A DNA stretch of 64,000 nucleotides, from contig JBGAGG010000006.1 of the NCBI GenBank assembly GCA_044226845.1, positions 62,001 to 126,000 on the forward strand, given 5' to 3'. This DNA comes from JAFDZO01 sp044226845. Its GTDB lineage: Bacteria; Bacteroidota; Ignavibacteria; Tepidaquicellales; Tepidaquicellaceae. A program made the translations under genes and the position numbers. Each line of letters begins with the position of its first letter. Within the stretch, counting starts at the first letter, position 1. Shown here in pieces: positions 52,890 to 62,602 of the stretch. The notes below the pieces were generated by a model that saw only the letters and a list, made by a program, of their open reading frames with translations, was not told where the DNA came from and did no database searches.

Positions 52890-53486
52890 CTACAGCCTGA
52901 AGCCGTATCCGAAATTTAGTAAGAAAGATCTTACATCCTGCGTATCCGATTTATTTATTCTGTACTGCGCCTCTATCACAATTTTATTTTTCGCATGAAT
53001 TGGAATATTGATTCCGATTGAAGGAGCGAATAGTATCCCTGTTGAAGTTTCATTCGGTACATCAGTAATTGTGTTAAACGATTTAAAGTTCACTCCTGTT
53101 TTGGCAATAAGAGATGTTCCAAGCCCTACTTTAACAAAGGGCTGCACAGGCAATTTTATGGCATCGGCATTCTGCAGTTTGAAAAATGCCATAAAGCCCA
53201 TTGTGCTGTAGTTGCCGAAGTTGTATAGTTTGTAGCCTAAGTACAATAGTTCAATATCATTATTTCCCGAAGCTAAATTCGCAAAGTTTACATCAACTCC
53301 GAATGCAGTAAGTTTGCTTAATGCAAATTCAATATTCGCACCTGCATTAAAAGAAGATTTGTACAGATCCTGATTTGCCGGTGTTGAAAGCCCGCCGTAT
53401 GCGGAGATATAAGTTGTATTCGGCAGCTGAGAGTAAAGGGAAAGAGGGAATACAAAAAATAAAAATACTAAAATAATTATTTTCAT
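52890..53486 (-). CDS. Small outer-membrane beta-barrel protein
   Basis: A 198-residue barrel with signal peptide MKIIILVFLFFVFPLSLYSQ. Strands include 'TYISAYGGLSTPANQ', 'AFGVDVNFANLAS', 'FVKVGLGTSLIAKTG', 'APSIGINIPIHAKNKIVIEAQYRIN' and terminal 'LLNFGYGFRL'. It is the paralogue nearest to the barrel at 42479 by its tail. It lies 14 bases downstream of a small lipoprotein gene on the same strand. Confidence 0.75.
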   Translation of the reverse strand: MKIIILVFLFFVFPLSLYSQLPNTTYISAYGGLSTPANQDLYKSSFNAGANIEFALSKLTAFGVDVNFANLASGNNDIELLYLGYKLYNFGNYSTMGFMAFFKLQNADAIKLPVQPFVKVGLGTSLIAKTGVNFKSFNTITDVPNETSTGILFAPSIGINIPIHAKNKIVIEAQYRINKSDTQDVRSFLLNFGYGFRL

Positions 53487-53500
53487 ATCCGTAAAATGTT

Positions 53501-53875
53501 TTAAAAATCAGTGGTCAGCTGCACGCTGCCGTAAGGCATATTTGTAGTTTCGTTTTTTAGCTCGTTGCCGTTTTCATCCTGTACTGTCATTATCAGCTCG
53601 CCTCTATCGGCTTCCTTGCTGAATGAACATACCAGCGACTTGCAGTCAGTAACATAGTACTCAGCAGGAAGAACGCCCTGCACAGTATTGGAATTTATCA
53701 TTCCTGTGGGAGAGATTGTTTTGTAAAATCCGCTGTAGCGAAGTTTATCCGTACCGTTCAGAATTATTTTATATTTGCCGGCGCTTGTATCGGAGTTTCC
53801 GCAGGATAAAGTCAGCAATAAAAAAACTGCCGCTGCACTAAAAAATTTAGTGTAGAACTTTATATTAGTGAGCAT
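53501..53875 (-). CDS. Small lipoprotein, unknown function
   Basis: A 124-residue protein with a lipobox LTLSC (Cys25) followed by GNSDTSAG. The mature part is short (about 100 residues) and beta-rich with 'YKIILNGTDKLRYSGFYKTI' and 'CSFSKEADRGELIMTVQDENG'. It resembles small lipoproteins of unknown role and sits upstream of an OM barrel gene in the same transcript. Confidence 0.65.
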   Translation of the reverse strand: MLTNIKFYTKFFSAAAVFLLLTLSCGNSDTSAGKYKIILNGTDKLRYSGFYKTISPTGMINSNTVQGVLPAEYYVTDCKSLVCSFSKEADRGELIMTVQDENGNELKNETTNMPYGSVQLTTDF

Positions 53876-54362
53876 TTTTGTTTTTGTAAGTTAAAAAAAA
53901 TTTCCACCCCCTTACAAAAACCTATCGGGTTTTATGCTGATGTAATTTAAGATATTTAAATGATAAAATCGTGTAAGAAAAATTGTAAGTTTTATAACCC
54001 GAACAATTTTCGTACCCTATTTTATTAAATAAAATTATTTACATGATTTAAATCATACAGTATTAATTACCAATTTTTTAATTTGTATACAGGGAAGCTA
54101 TGCATTCCTCATTTCGCCTATTGTATTTTTAAAAAATATTTACTGATGGCGAATCCTCATTTATTCCACACAGCTCCTCCTTTATTTAGTTAGTTAAACT
54201 TAAAAGGAGAAACATCATGCAGCTAAAATTACCTTAGTTATTTTTTTCAGAAAAAGATTCCACAATATATTCACTTAACAATTTTTACAGCGCAGTTATG
54301 ATTCACAGCCGGCAGGATTTTTTTTGCTGCTGCATTATTTGATAAAAAAAAATAAAACTAAC
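53876..54362. other. Divergent intergenic region before T9SS propeller at 54363
   Basis: 487 AT-rich bases. They hold AAAAGGAGAAACATC directly before a 6-codon frame (54217-54237), and another mini-frame at 54100-54132. No stable hairpin or repeat was recognised. Promoters in both directions are expected. Confidence 0.5.
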
Positions 54363-55694
54363 ATGAGAAAATTATTCTTTATATGGGTTATAATGTTCTT
54401 CACTTCGCCGGGCATATTTGCTCAGGGTGGATGGTTTCCGCAGTCAAATCCTTTGGGCTCAGGAGAGAACGCAATGGTAGGCAAAATTCAATTTCTCAGT
54501 ACTACCGAAGGTTGGATTTCAGCGGGCAGAGGCAAACTGCTTCACACAGTAAACGGCGGCAATAACTGGACTATAATTTCGCTTGAATCTTCAGATTCTC
54601 TTATGAGTTGGAGCGACCCTGCCGTTAACATGAGCTGGATAAATAATCTTACAGGATTTATAATCACTACAAAAGTATCCGGTGAAATCTGGGAAGGCGC
54701 AAGAGTTTATAAAACTACTAACGCCGGAAATAACTGGAGCAGGTTGCCTATACCGGTTTACGATGCCGGTATTTATCTGCAATTTGTGGATGCCAACAAC
54801 GGATGGATATTACTTTTTAATTCCGGCTTCACCAATGGCGGAATTTTCCGCACAACTAACGGCGGAACAAACTGGTTTCAGATAAATACAGTTGTCGGAG
54901 GATTTCCGTATTTCATAAATAGCAATACAGGTTGGCTGCTTCCGACTAACCCGGGCTCCGTAAGTACAGCTGATACAATAAGAAAAACTACAAACGGCGG
55001 AGTAAACTGGTTCGCACCATGGGGAAGCAATGCGCGTGTCTATTTCAACTCAATTCATTTCAGCGATGTTAATAACGGCTGGGCAGTAGGTGCAGCCGGA
55101 CTTGTAATGAAAACTACTAACGGAGGAAATTCGTGGACGTACATGACTAATACAGGTTTGACTTCAACATATAAAAGCAAAACTGTTTTTTTTATAAACG
55201 CTAATACGGGATGGATAGGAACTAAAGAAGACGGCACGCAAACATTAAAAGTACTTTATACAAATAATGCAGGGGCAACCTGGAGCTGGCAGCCGGTACA
55301 GGGACAATATTCTCTTTTCAGCATTCACTTCTTCGATGCATACAATGGCGGAATGACAGGTGACTACGGGGCAATTTATCATACTATTAACGGCGGCGTA
55401 GCGGTAAATAATATTTCTACAATCGTTCCGGATAAAAACTATCTTTATAAAAATTATCCGAATCCGTTTAATCCTTCTACAACAATTAAATTCGATGTGA
55501 ACAAATTCTCCTATGTAAAACTCGTAATTGTTGATGCATTGGGAAGGGAAGTCGAAACAATTGTAAACGAAAATCTTGACGGAGGAACGTACACAGTAAA
55601 CTGGAACGGTATGACTTATTTAAGCGGAATATATTTTTACAGATTGATCACAAATGATTTTACAGATACAGGTAAAATGATTTTGGTAAAATAA
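54363..55694 (+). CDS. T9SS-sorted YCF48/BNR propeller protein
   Basis: A 443-residue secreted protein starting at the ATG at 54363 (signal peptide MRKLFFIWVIMFFTSPGIFAQ). The frame is open 13 codons further upstream but that start would spoil the signal. It has six to seven Asp-box units (TVNGGNNW, TTNAGNNW, TTNGGTNW, TTNGGVNW, TTNGGNSW, TNNAGATW) and a T9SS sorting domain (KNYPNPFNPST, ending GKMILVK). A hairpin of 13-base arms lies 46 bases after the stop. Confidence 0.9.
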   Translation: MRKLFFIWVIMFFTSPGIFAQGGWFPQSNPLGSGENAMVGKIQFLSTTEGWISAGRGKLLHTVNGGNNWTIISLESSDSLMSWSDPAVNMSWINNLTGFIITTKVSGEIWEGARVYKTTNAGNNWSRLPIPVYDAGIYLQFVDANNGWILLFNSGFTNGGIFRTTNGGTNWFQINTVVGGFPYFINSNTGWLLPTNPGSVSTADTIRKTTNGGVNWFAPWGSNARVYFNSIHFSDVNNGWAVGAAGLVMKTTNGGNSWTYMTNTGLTSTYKSKTVFFINANTGWIGTKEDGTQTLKVLYTNNAGATWSWQPVQGQYSLFSIHFFDAYNGGMTGDYGAIYHTINGGVAVNNISTIVPDKNYLYKNYPNPFNPSTTIKFDVNKFSYVKLVIVDALGREVETIVNENLDGGTYTVNWNGMTYLSGIYFYRLITNDFTDTGKMILVK

Positions 55695-55739
55695 AACTGT
55701 GTAAATGATTTTATTGATATACTCCGGAATATGTGACTT

Positions 55740-55774
55740 TTTCCTGTTCCTGTGTTAGTCGCAGGAACAGGAAA
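55740..55774 (+). terminator. Strong hairpin after the T9SS gene
   Basis: TTTCCTGTTCCTG and CAGGAACAGGAAA pair perfectly over 13 bases around a 9-base loop. There is no long T run after it on the plus strand, so it is a candidate terminator or RNA-stabilising 3' structure. Confidence 0.6.
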
Positions 55775-55848
55775 TTTGAAAGTTTTAAAAAACAATTATG
55801 AATTTATACTGTACAGTATATTTAAAATCAAAAGTTAAATACTAAAAC

Positions 55849-57951
55849 ATGAAAAAAATGAATGTTAGTTTATTCAAAATAATTTTGTGTTCAATACATA
55901 TAAGTCTATTATTTATAACTTGCACTCTGTATGCCCAGTGGGGAAGGACTTCCGGTCCTGAAGGGGGTTATACTTATGATTTTGTTTCTTCGGGCTCGTA
56001 TTTTTATGCAGGCACAATGGGAGGTGTTTTTGTTACTTCCGATAACGGAATTTCCTGGACTCCGGTTAATAACGGAATAATTCCTTATGAAATTTACGCG
56101 ATGACTGCAGCTGGCCAATTTGTTTTTGCAGGAACAAAACATGGCGTTTTCAGAACTTCAAATAACGGGCAGAGCTGGTCGCAAGTCAATAACGGTTTTA
56201 CTGCACACTCCGATGTTTTTGCAATGGGTGCTTCAAACAATATAGTGTATGCCGGTATCTGGGGACAGGGAGTAGGTGTCAGTACAGACTTCGGTAATAC
56301 ATGGATAATCAGGTACAACGGACTTGCCAACAATTACATAAATGATATCGAAGTGCTTGGTTCAACAGTATATGCCGGAACAGAGGCAGGTATTTATAAA
56401 AGCACGGACAACGGGGGAAACTGGATTTTTACAACTACAGGAATTCAGAGTTATTCAATCAGAAAATTAGCAGTTTCGGGCTCAAGTATTTTTGCCGCAT
56501 CATACGGCGGAGGAGTTTTTGTTTCTACAGATAACGGAAACAACTGGTCAGAAGTAAATAACGGCCTGGGAAGTACTTATACAAGCTCTATTGCTGCAGT
56601 TGGTTCTGTTATTTTTACATCTTCAGACGGAATGTATAAATCTACCAATAACGGCGCAAACTGGGTACTTGCCAATAACGGACTTTTTGATATGTATACA
56701 AATTACCCGTTGGGTGTTAACGGCAATACAGTTTTTACAGGTACATTCTTTCAGGGAATTTACAGATCTCTTGATTACGGAGGAACTTGGAGCCGGGCAA
56801 GCAGCGGGCTTAAAGCATCTTTAATGAATCCCGGCGCGATTGAATCTTTGGGAAGTACAATTTATGCCGGGGCTTATTATCAGGGATTTTTCGTATCGCA
56901 GAATAACGGTGACAGCTGGACAAATGTTTATCCGACACTTAATGTTTATAGTTTTGCTGCATCGGGAAATTACCGGTTTGCCGGCTCCGCAGGCACCAAT
57001 ATGTACGGAAACTACGGCGTTTACAGAAGCACTGATAACGGAAATACATGGCATGACTTCGGTATGTTTTTTACTCAGTTCGTTTCCTGTTTTCTAATTA
57101 AAGACAATCTTATCTTTGCCGGATTAATGAACGGAGGAATTTTCAGAACAACTTTTAATTCGTCAAACTGGGTAGAGCTTATAGGTGTTCCTGAGGTTCT
57201 TTCGACAAGAGATTTACTTCTTTCCGGTTCCACAATTTTTGCTGGGACAGGGCAAGGCGTGATTAAATCAATTGATAACGGTATTAATTGGGATACAGCA
57301 GGCATGTACTCGCTAAACCATCCGGTTTTGTCTCTGCTTCTACATAACAGTAACATTTATGCGGGAACGGCAGAATCAGGAATATATAAATCATCCAATA
57401 ACGGTTTATCATGGATAGCAGTAACAAGCGGGACAAGTTTTAGATGGGTTAATAGTTTGGCATCTTATAATCAGTATATTTTTTCGGGTGCGGATAACGG
57501 GATTTTTATGTCTTCAGATAATGGAGAGACATGGGTTGATAAAAACCAGGGCTTTGTCGCTATCCCGTCGGTTTCAGGACTGACTATTCATAACGGTTAT
57601 CTTTTTGCAGGTACTTATTCGCAATCCGTATGGAGAAGACAGATTGCCGATATTATTAATGTTAATAACATTTCATCGGAAATTCCTACAGGATTCAGTC
57701 TTGCACAGAATTATCCGAATCCGTTTAATCCTTCTACTAAAATCAGGTTTGAAATTCCTTCTTTCGGAGAAGTTAAAATTACTGTTTATGACGCTTCGGG
57801 AAAAGAACGGGCTGTTTTGACAGACGGAACTCTGAGAGCAGGAATATATGAAACAGAGTTTAACGGCGCAGGGCTTTCAAGCGGTGTTTACTTCTGCAGA
57901 ATGGAAGCAGGCAGTTTCAGTGAAACAATTAAGATGATAATGGTTAAATAA
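55849..57951 (+). CDS. T9SS-sorted BNR propeller protein
   Basis: A 700-residue secreted protein. The first ~28 residues are a long signal peptide (ending CTLYAQW). Twelve Asp-box-like units follow, nearly all 'S-x-[DN]-N-G-x-x-W' (TSDNGISW, STDNGGNW, STNNGANW, SSDNGETW) with 'VYAGT..GIYKS' strands between. This is the classic BNR/sialidase-like blade rather than the 'NENTGW' type of the other clusters. The sorting domain (LAQNYPNPFNPST, KIRFEIPSFGEVKI) ends KMIMVK. Confidence 0.9.
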   Translation: MKKMNVSLFKIILCSIHISLLFITCTLYAQWGRTSGPEGGYTYDFVSSGSYFYAGTMGGVFVTSDNGISWTPVNNGIIPYEIYAMTAAGQFVFAGTKHGVFRTSNNGQSWSQVNNGFTAHSDVFAMGASNNIVYAGIWGQGVGVSTDFGNTWIIRYNGLANNYINDIEVLGSTVYAGTEAGIYKSTDNGGNWIFTTTGIQSYSIRKLAVSGSSIFAASYGGGVFVSTDNGNNWSEVNNGLGSTYTSSIAAVGSVIFTSSDGMYKSTNNGANWVLANNGLFDMYTNYPLGVNGNTVFTGTFFQGIYRSLDYGGTWSRASSGLKASLMNPGAIESLGSTIYAGAYYQGFFVSQNNGDSWTNVYPTLNVYSFAASGNYRFAGSAGTNMYGNYGVYRSTDNGNTWHDFGMFFTQFVSCFLIKDNLIFAGLMNGGIFRTTFNSSNWVELIGVPEVLSTRDLLLSGSTIFAGTGQGVIKSIDNGINWDTAGMYSLNHPVLSLLLHNSNIYAGTAESGIYKSSNNGLSWIAVTSGTSFRWVNSLASYNQYIFSGADNGIFMSSDNGETWVDKNQGFVAIPSVSGLTIHNGYLFAGTYSQSVWRRQIADIINVNNISSEIPTGFSLAQNYPNPFNPSTKIRFEIPSFGEVKITVYDASGKERAVLTDGTLRAGIYETEFNGAGLSSGVYFCRMEAGSFSETIKMIMVK

Positions 57952-58040
57952 AAAGATTGATCAATGCAATTTTATTTTTTGAGTTAGGAAAAAATGTAAT
58001 AGTTTAGTATAAAGATTTTGCAGTACGAGAAGAAAAAGGA

Positions 58041-58078
58041 TAAAAAAAATCCTCTCCTGAAATTTCCGGGAGAGGATT
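58041..58078 (-). terminator. Intrinsic terminator of the YD-like array
   Basis: On the minus strand AATCCTCTCC and GGAGAGGATT pair over 10 bases and are followed by a T run (TTTTTTTATCC). It lies 24 bases after the stop of the last gene of the array (58102). Confidence 0.85.
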
Positions 58079-58101
58079 TGTGTAATTCATAATTCATAAT
58101 T

Positions 58102-59052
58102 CTACTGCTGGTAAAGCTCGTAGGTAAAATTCAGCTTCTCTGTTTTTATTACTCCGCGGAAGCTTACGTATTTTACATTGATGTAATCGATAACGCCTTC
58201 ATTAGTATAAACATAATCTGCAATTCTCATCACATTATAGGTTGAAAACTTCAGCAGGGAAGTCTTCGACATTATGCGCTGATTCTTTACCGTATAAAAA
58301 ACCTGGTCAAGCGGACTTATGCCGTTCACAGGGTCAAACACATTTTCATTGGGGGAAATGTGCACTGTATCTCCGTTGTAACGGATATTGACAAATGCCA
58401 TATTTTTATCGCTGAAATTTACCGCTGCAAGCTTGCCCAGATTGTTAAAATCCATAATGAACTTTGTTGCGCCTATTTCATCTACTCCAAGATTTGCAAC
58501 GGTTAAAGTCTTTACCATATTATTTACACCTTCATAAAAAAATCCGTACTGTTTGCGGAAATCAGAATCTTCTTTTATAGCAGTAATTGTCTTCAGATAT
58601 TTATTCTCATAGATATAATCCATTCTTACTTCAGGCTGAACGTCGTTATAGTTTTTATCGATAAGCTCAAGATTCCCTTCATTGGTATATTTGAAAATTA
58701 TATTTTCATAAATATTTTTCGGGAAGGAATCTAATACGGTGTAAACAATTTTTCCAAGCTTATCATAGGTAAACTTTGCAGTATCTTCAAACTGATAATA
58801 TGTTGCGATGTTTCCCTTAGTATCGTAAACCCAGTATTCCATTTTTTTACCGTCCTGGTCAGTAACTGTCACACCTGCAATTTTATTCATACGCACTTTT
58901 CGCATATCGACTTTTATCACACTATCCAGAGCAATGTTTGATATAATCTGCAGCAGCGGCTTCTGATATTTAAAATAATCTGTGTACTGGCTTTTTACTA
59001 TGGAAGGGATAAGAATAAAAATAAACAGTGAAAGAATTAAAAATTTTCTCAT
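58102..59052 (-). CDS. Secreted YD-like protein, array member 1 (distal)
   Basis: A 316-residue protein with signal peptide (MRKFLILSLFIFILIPSIVKSQ). It has about six short YD-like units, e.g. 'YDTKGNIATYYQFEDTAKFTYDKLGKIVY' and 'YTNEGNLELIDKNY', and a conserved tail 'VYTNEGVIDYINVKYVSFRGVIKTEKLNFTYELYQQ'. The tail is the family hallmark shared with the six genes upstream. It is the last gene before the terminator; a 140-base gap separates it from the gene at 59193. Confidence 0.72.
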   Translation of the reverse strand: MRKFLILSLFIFILIPSIVKSQYTDYFKYQKPLLQIISNIALDSVIKVDMRKVRMNKIAGVTVTDQDGKKMEYWVYDTKGNIATYYQFEDTAKFTYDKLGKIVYTVLDSFPKNIYENIIFKYTNEGNLELIDKNYNDVQPEVRMDYIYENKYLKTITAIKEDSDFRKQYGFFYEGVNNMVKTLTVANLGVDEIGATKFIMDFNNLGKLAAVNFSDKNMAFVNIRYNGDTVHISPNENVFDPVNGISPLDQVFYTVKNQRIMSKTSLLKFSTYNVMRIADYVYTNEGVIDYINVKYVSFRGVIKTEKLNFTYELYQQ

Positions 59053-59192
59053 TAGAATTAATTGGGATTTTTGGAATTAATAGAATTAATGGTAAGAATG
59101 AATTTAATACTAACTAACTATAAAAAACATTATGATATTTTTCCACAGGAAGCGTATTGGCTCAATTTTGTAAAGTCAGCAAATCGTGTACA

Positions 59193-60035
59193 TCACTCAA
59201 TATAATTATACTCATACTCTTCAGTTCCTACCGGTTTTCCCATCAGCGACTTTACAAAAACTCTTTCTATAAGTCCGTTGGAAGAATAAATGTAATCTTT
59301 TATGAAATCATCTTTACTTTCATCGGATGAATGGTCATACACTGCGGAATATCTGTCTATTCTCTCATTCTTTATCTCGTATGTAATTGCTTCACTGGTA
59401 AGATTATCAATCCGTATAACAGAATTATTGTAAGTAATTCTGAATAACTCCGCATCTCTGCTTTCATTCAGTACACTTGTCAACTCTCCGGTGTTATCAT
59501 AATTAAAAAAATATTTTGCTCCGGTTGTATCTTTCGCAAGGTTCAGCAGCGTAACTTTAAAAATTTTCCCGTCTACGTACGCAAAGTCATACCGGCTTTC
59601 AACTCCTGCCGAATCACTATGAATGCCTGAAACCTTATTATTTTCATAGGAGAGAATATAATTTACCCGCAGCCTGCCCTTGCGTAATGATGCGCTTGTC
59701 ATATTGTTGTTAACGTCATAGCCGAATCTCCAGTGACTTTCGATCATTCCCGATGTATCATTGTATGTGTAAAAATCTTCAGCGTATCCGAAATTATTTA
59801 TCAAAAGTTTTCCGGCAGGCTTTTTCGAATCATTACTCATCAGAACTTCTCTCACCTTATTCGAAGCCAGTATCTGCGCATCTTTAATGCGTATAGATTT
59901 AGCCGCTTCATTTTTTACAATGTAAAACAAAACTTCATCTATTACATTGCTTTGATAGTACTGCGCACTTGCAGAAAGCGGAATCAAATATACTGCAAAC
60001 AAAATTATAATTACTCTACTTATCATAGTACTCAT
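59193..60035 (-). CDS. Secreted YD-like protein, array member 2
   Basis: A 280-residue protein. Start at 60035 (MSTMISRVIIILF...), or possibly 60026; signal peptide ends SASAQYY. Repeat units such as 'YNDTSGMIESHWRFGYDVNNNMTSASL' and 'YDNTGELTSVLNES' occur. The tail reads 'YIYSSNGLIERVFVKSLMGKPVGTEEYEYNYIE'. The start codon lies within the last codons of the upstream gene (overlap 20 bases). Confidence 0.72.
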   Translation of the reverse strand: MSTMISRVIIILFAVYLIPLSASAQYYQSNVIDEVLFYIVKNEAAKSIRIKDAQILASNKVREVLMSNDSKKPAGKLLINNFGYAEDFYTYNDTSGMIESHWRFGYDVNNNMTSASLRKGRLRVNYILSYENNKVSGIHSDSAGVESRYDFAYVDGKIFKVTLLNLAKDTTGAKYFFNYDNTGELTSVLNESRDAELFRITYNNSVIRIDNLTSEAITYEIKNERIDRYSAVYDHSSDESKDDFIKDYIYSSNGLIERVFVKSLMGKPVGTEEYEYNYIE

Positions 60036-60900
60036 AAGTATAAAATGATTTCAAAGAAATTTCTCCGCGCTCTGTAGTTACATAGTCTATCAGCTCGTTA
60101 TCTTTGTAAAAGTAATTTGCAGTTGAAACTATATCGGGTATTACAGTTTCATAAGTATAAACTTTCGCGCTTAACTGCTTCGAAGGATAAATAGTCGTCT
60201 CCTTAACAATTCTACTATTATTTATTTCGTATTTCTTTTTTTTGAAATGAGAAGTGTTTATGCCTGTGATATTTCCAACGTAATAAACTGAATCAAGTGT
60301 TGATTCAAATTTCGTATCCTTTACATTTACAAGCCTGCCCTCATTATTGTAATTGAATAACTGCTCCATGTAAACCGTATCTTTATAATTATCCTTGTAT
60401 GAAATTTTTTCTATCGATGTTTCTCCGCTATTTTTTCCGTAAGCAAAAATATAATTCTCCGAAAGACCTAAGCCGAAATCAACTGAAATATAATCAAGCA
60501 AAGATTCTTTATAATAAAAATCATACACAAAGCTCATTGCAGTCTTCCCGAATTCCTTATAAAAAATCTTCTGAATTTTTAAATCCTCCGACCACAGTAT
60601 TTCATAGCTTATCTCTGCGCCTTCATTATATTCGTATGTTGAAAAATTTGTTACACGGCCTTCTTTGTTAAAGCTCATTTTATTCAGGATTGCGCCGCTC
60701 TCATCAGTAACCGAAACTGACCTTACATTATTTCGCTTTATCACCTTCGCATCTTCATTAATTACGCTGTGCATAGCGCAATCATACACCATCGTTCCGC
60801 GCACATCAGTGAAACGAAAGTACTCGCTAAACTGCGCATAACTTACCGAGCAGTTTACAAAGATCAGAGCTAAAATTATTTTGATTGCAAGAATTTTCAT
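60016..60900 (-). CDS. Secreted YD-like protein, array member 3
   Basis: A 294-residue protein with signal peptide (MKILAIKIILALIFVNCSVSYAQ). It has 'KVIKRNNVRSVSVTDESGAILNKMSFNKEGRVTNFSTYEY' and 'FNYNNEGRLVNVKDTKF' units. It ends YTYEYYDK. Here the codons of YEYYDK contain, in the +1 frame, the ATG...ATG start of the next gene. A 9-base gap separates it from the gene upstream. Confidence 0.74.
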   Translation of the reverse strand: MKILAIKIILALIFVNCSVSYAQFSEYFRFTDVRGTMVYDCAMHSVINEDAKVIKRNNVRSVSVTDESGAILNKMSFNKEGRVTNFSTYEYNEGAEISYEILWSEDLKIQKIFYKEFGKTAMSFVYDFYYKESLLDYISVDFGLGLSENYIFAYGKNSGETSIEKISYKDNYKDTVYMEQLFNYNNEGRLVNVKDTKFESTLDSVYYVGNITGINTSHFKKKKYEINNSRIVKETTIYPSKQLSAKVYTYETVIPDIVSTANYFYKDNELIDYVTTERGEISLKSFYTYEYYDK

Positions 60901-60909
60901 TCAGCTTTT

Positions 60910-61740
60910 TTAATGATAATAATCATAAATGTAATTCTGTCTGTATTTATTCCCGAGCATATCCTCTATGCTAATAAACTGAACTAAGCCGTTTTCATCA
61001 TAGGTGAAAATCCGTGATGCAGTATAATTTAACTCTTCACTGTGTATAATATGTTTAGTGATATTATTTTCTTTCACGATATAAGTCTCATAGCCCGATG
61101 CGCTTTTAATTTCTATCGTATCGCCTCTGTAGGAAATTTCAAAAAGCGGAGTTACATCTCCCACCACTCTTACATCACTCAGCCTGTTGTAAACATCGTA
61201 TTTGAAATTCACCGAGTAGGGGATATTGTCTCCCTGCCACAGATGCGAATCGAATCCCGTCAGCAAACTCTTATCCTTTTCATTATCATATCTCATTTCG
61301 CATTGCTCAAAAAGCTCATTACCGTTTTCATATTTTTCATAGGAGAAAAACGCAGCGCCTATATAATTTAATCTTACATCTTCCAAGACTTTGCCGTCAG
61401 TATTTCTGTAAACAATACCCGTAAGATTATTTTTAATATCGTATCCTGCCTTTATATTCTGCGGCTGACCGTTCACAGGATATGATTTATACCCCGTAAC
61501 TCTGCCCTCTATATCTATATTCGTCTCCGATAAAATACTATTTCTCTCATCTGTTATCTTTACTTTTTTTATGCTCGATTTCATCAGACCGTTATCTTTT
61601 TTATAAACATCTTTAAAGATAATATTATTCATAAGAAAATAATCTATTGAGCTAAATTGTATCTGCTCAGCATACTGCGCCTGCAGGCACGTTACTGCGA
61701 AAAACATTACTACTAATATTCTAATCTTTATAAAATTCAT
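60910..61740 (-). CDS. Secreted YD-like protein, array member 4
   Basis: A 276-residue protein; I start it at the ATG at 61740 (MNFIKIRILVVMFFAVTCLQAQ). The open frame begins two codons earlier at a TTG. Repeats include 'VKITDERNSILSETNIDIEGRVTGYKSYPVNGQ' and 'FKYDVYNRLSDVRVVGD'. It ends 'YIYDYYH'. Its start overlaps the 3' end of the upstream gene by 20 bases. Confidence 0.74.
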   Translation of the reverse strand: MNFIKIRILVVMFFAVTCLQAQYAEQIQFSSIDYFLMNNIIFKDVYKKDNGLMKSSIKKVKITDERNSILSETNIDIEGRVTGYKSYPVNGQPQNIKAGYDIKNNLTGIVYRNTDGKVLEDVRLNYIGAAFFSYEKYENGNELFEQCEMRYDNEKDKSLLTGFDSHLWQGDNIPYSVNFKYDVYNRLSDVRVVGDVTPLFEISYRGDTIEIKSASGYETYIVKENNITKHIIHSEELNYTASRIFTYDENGLVQFISIEDMLGNKYRQNYIYDYYH

Positions 61741-62602
61741 AATCAAAATTTACTTCAGTTTTACTGCCGTCTTTATCCGTGTAAACAATTTTATCCGGCA
61801 GCCCGTTCTCTCTGTAAAAATATTCTTCAGTCGAGTATGCTGTATTCTCTTTTGAATATGATATAATCTTCACAGGACGGTTTCCCTCTATCACGCTTTC
61901 CTCGCGCCAGCTGCCGTTTGTTATTTTTACTATAGTCTCACCTTTGTAAATAAATTTATATCCGTACTCTGAGCTTACATCTCTTCCTATGAAGGCAAGC
62001 CGTTTATTCTCATCGTAAATAAAATTTGTCAGCGAAGTATCATTAGTAGTTTTCCTCACAGATATTACTTTTGATAACAGCCCTTCCTCAGTATAAGTAA
62101 TATACATATCTTTATCAGCTCCGCTGCCGTTATATTCTTCCGATACCTTTATAAGAAATTTTTCCGTGTAGAAAAAATTTATTCGCTGCGGTGCTGGTAT
62201 ATCACTGAAAATATTTTTTGACTCTGCGCCGCCTGTATTTATCTGTATCAGATTTTTATCTGCATCATAGGTATAAGCTTCTATACTTCTTTGCTTGCTT
62301 TGTTCTTTATTCTGCCCATTGTTCTGACCGTTGTTTTGAAAAACAATTTTAGTTACTATAGTATCTGTCAGTCCGTCACGGTTTATAAAGTATTCAATAT
62401 TTCTCCCCGCAACCGAAACTCTTTTTACTCGCAATTTCTTAAAAAGTTCTTCCTTCGCCTTATAAATATTTTTGTAAAGTATCTGCTTCTCAAAATAATT
62501 ATTGATACCGTAGTTCATTTTATAGTCCAGTATCTGCGCTTTTGTATCAACACTTACCAGTTTTATCAGAATAAAAAATATAAGTAGTCTTTTAATCCTC
62601 AT
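61721..62602 (-). CDS. Secreted YD-like protein, array member 5
   Basis: A 293-residue protein; ATG at 62602 gives signal peptide MRIKRLLIFFILIKLVSVDTKAQ, and the earlier ATG at 62623 adds seven residues. It has 'VKRVSVAGRNIEYFINRDGLTDTIVTKIVFQNN' and an unusual NGQNNGQNKEQSKQ low-complexity insertion (about residues 86-99). It ends YEFYKD. Overlaps the upstream gene by 11 bases. Confidence 0.72.
   Translation of the reverse strand: MRIKRLLIFFILIKLVSVDTKAQILDYKMNYGINNYFEKQILYKNIYKAKEELFKKLRVKRVSVAGRNIEYFINRDGLTDTIVTKIVFQNNGQNNGQNKEQSKQRSIEAYTYDADKNLIQINTGGAESKNIFSDIPAPQRINFFYTEKFLIKVSEEYNGSGADKDMYITYTEEGLLSKVISVRKTTNDTSLTNFIYDENKRLAFIGRDVSSEYGYKFIYKGETIVKITNGSWREESVIEGNRPVKIISYSKENTAYSTEEYFYRENGLPDKIVYTDKDGSKTEVNFDYEFYKD

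Noticed and set aside
54100..54132. A second mini-frame after AGGGAAGCT in the leader of the T9SS gene
   Set aside because: Ten codons without a good ribosome-binding site; not kept as a separate feature.
59733..60077. Plus-strand open frame opposite the YD-like genes
   Set aside because: It has no leader or family match; its residues (many F, I, Y) are typical of the complement of AT-rich genes.
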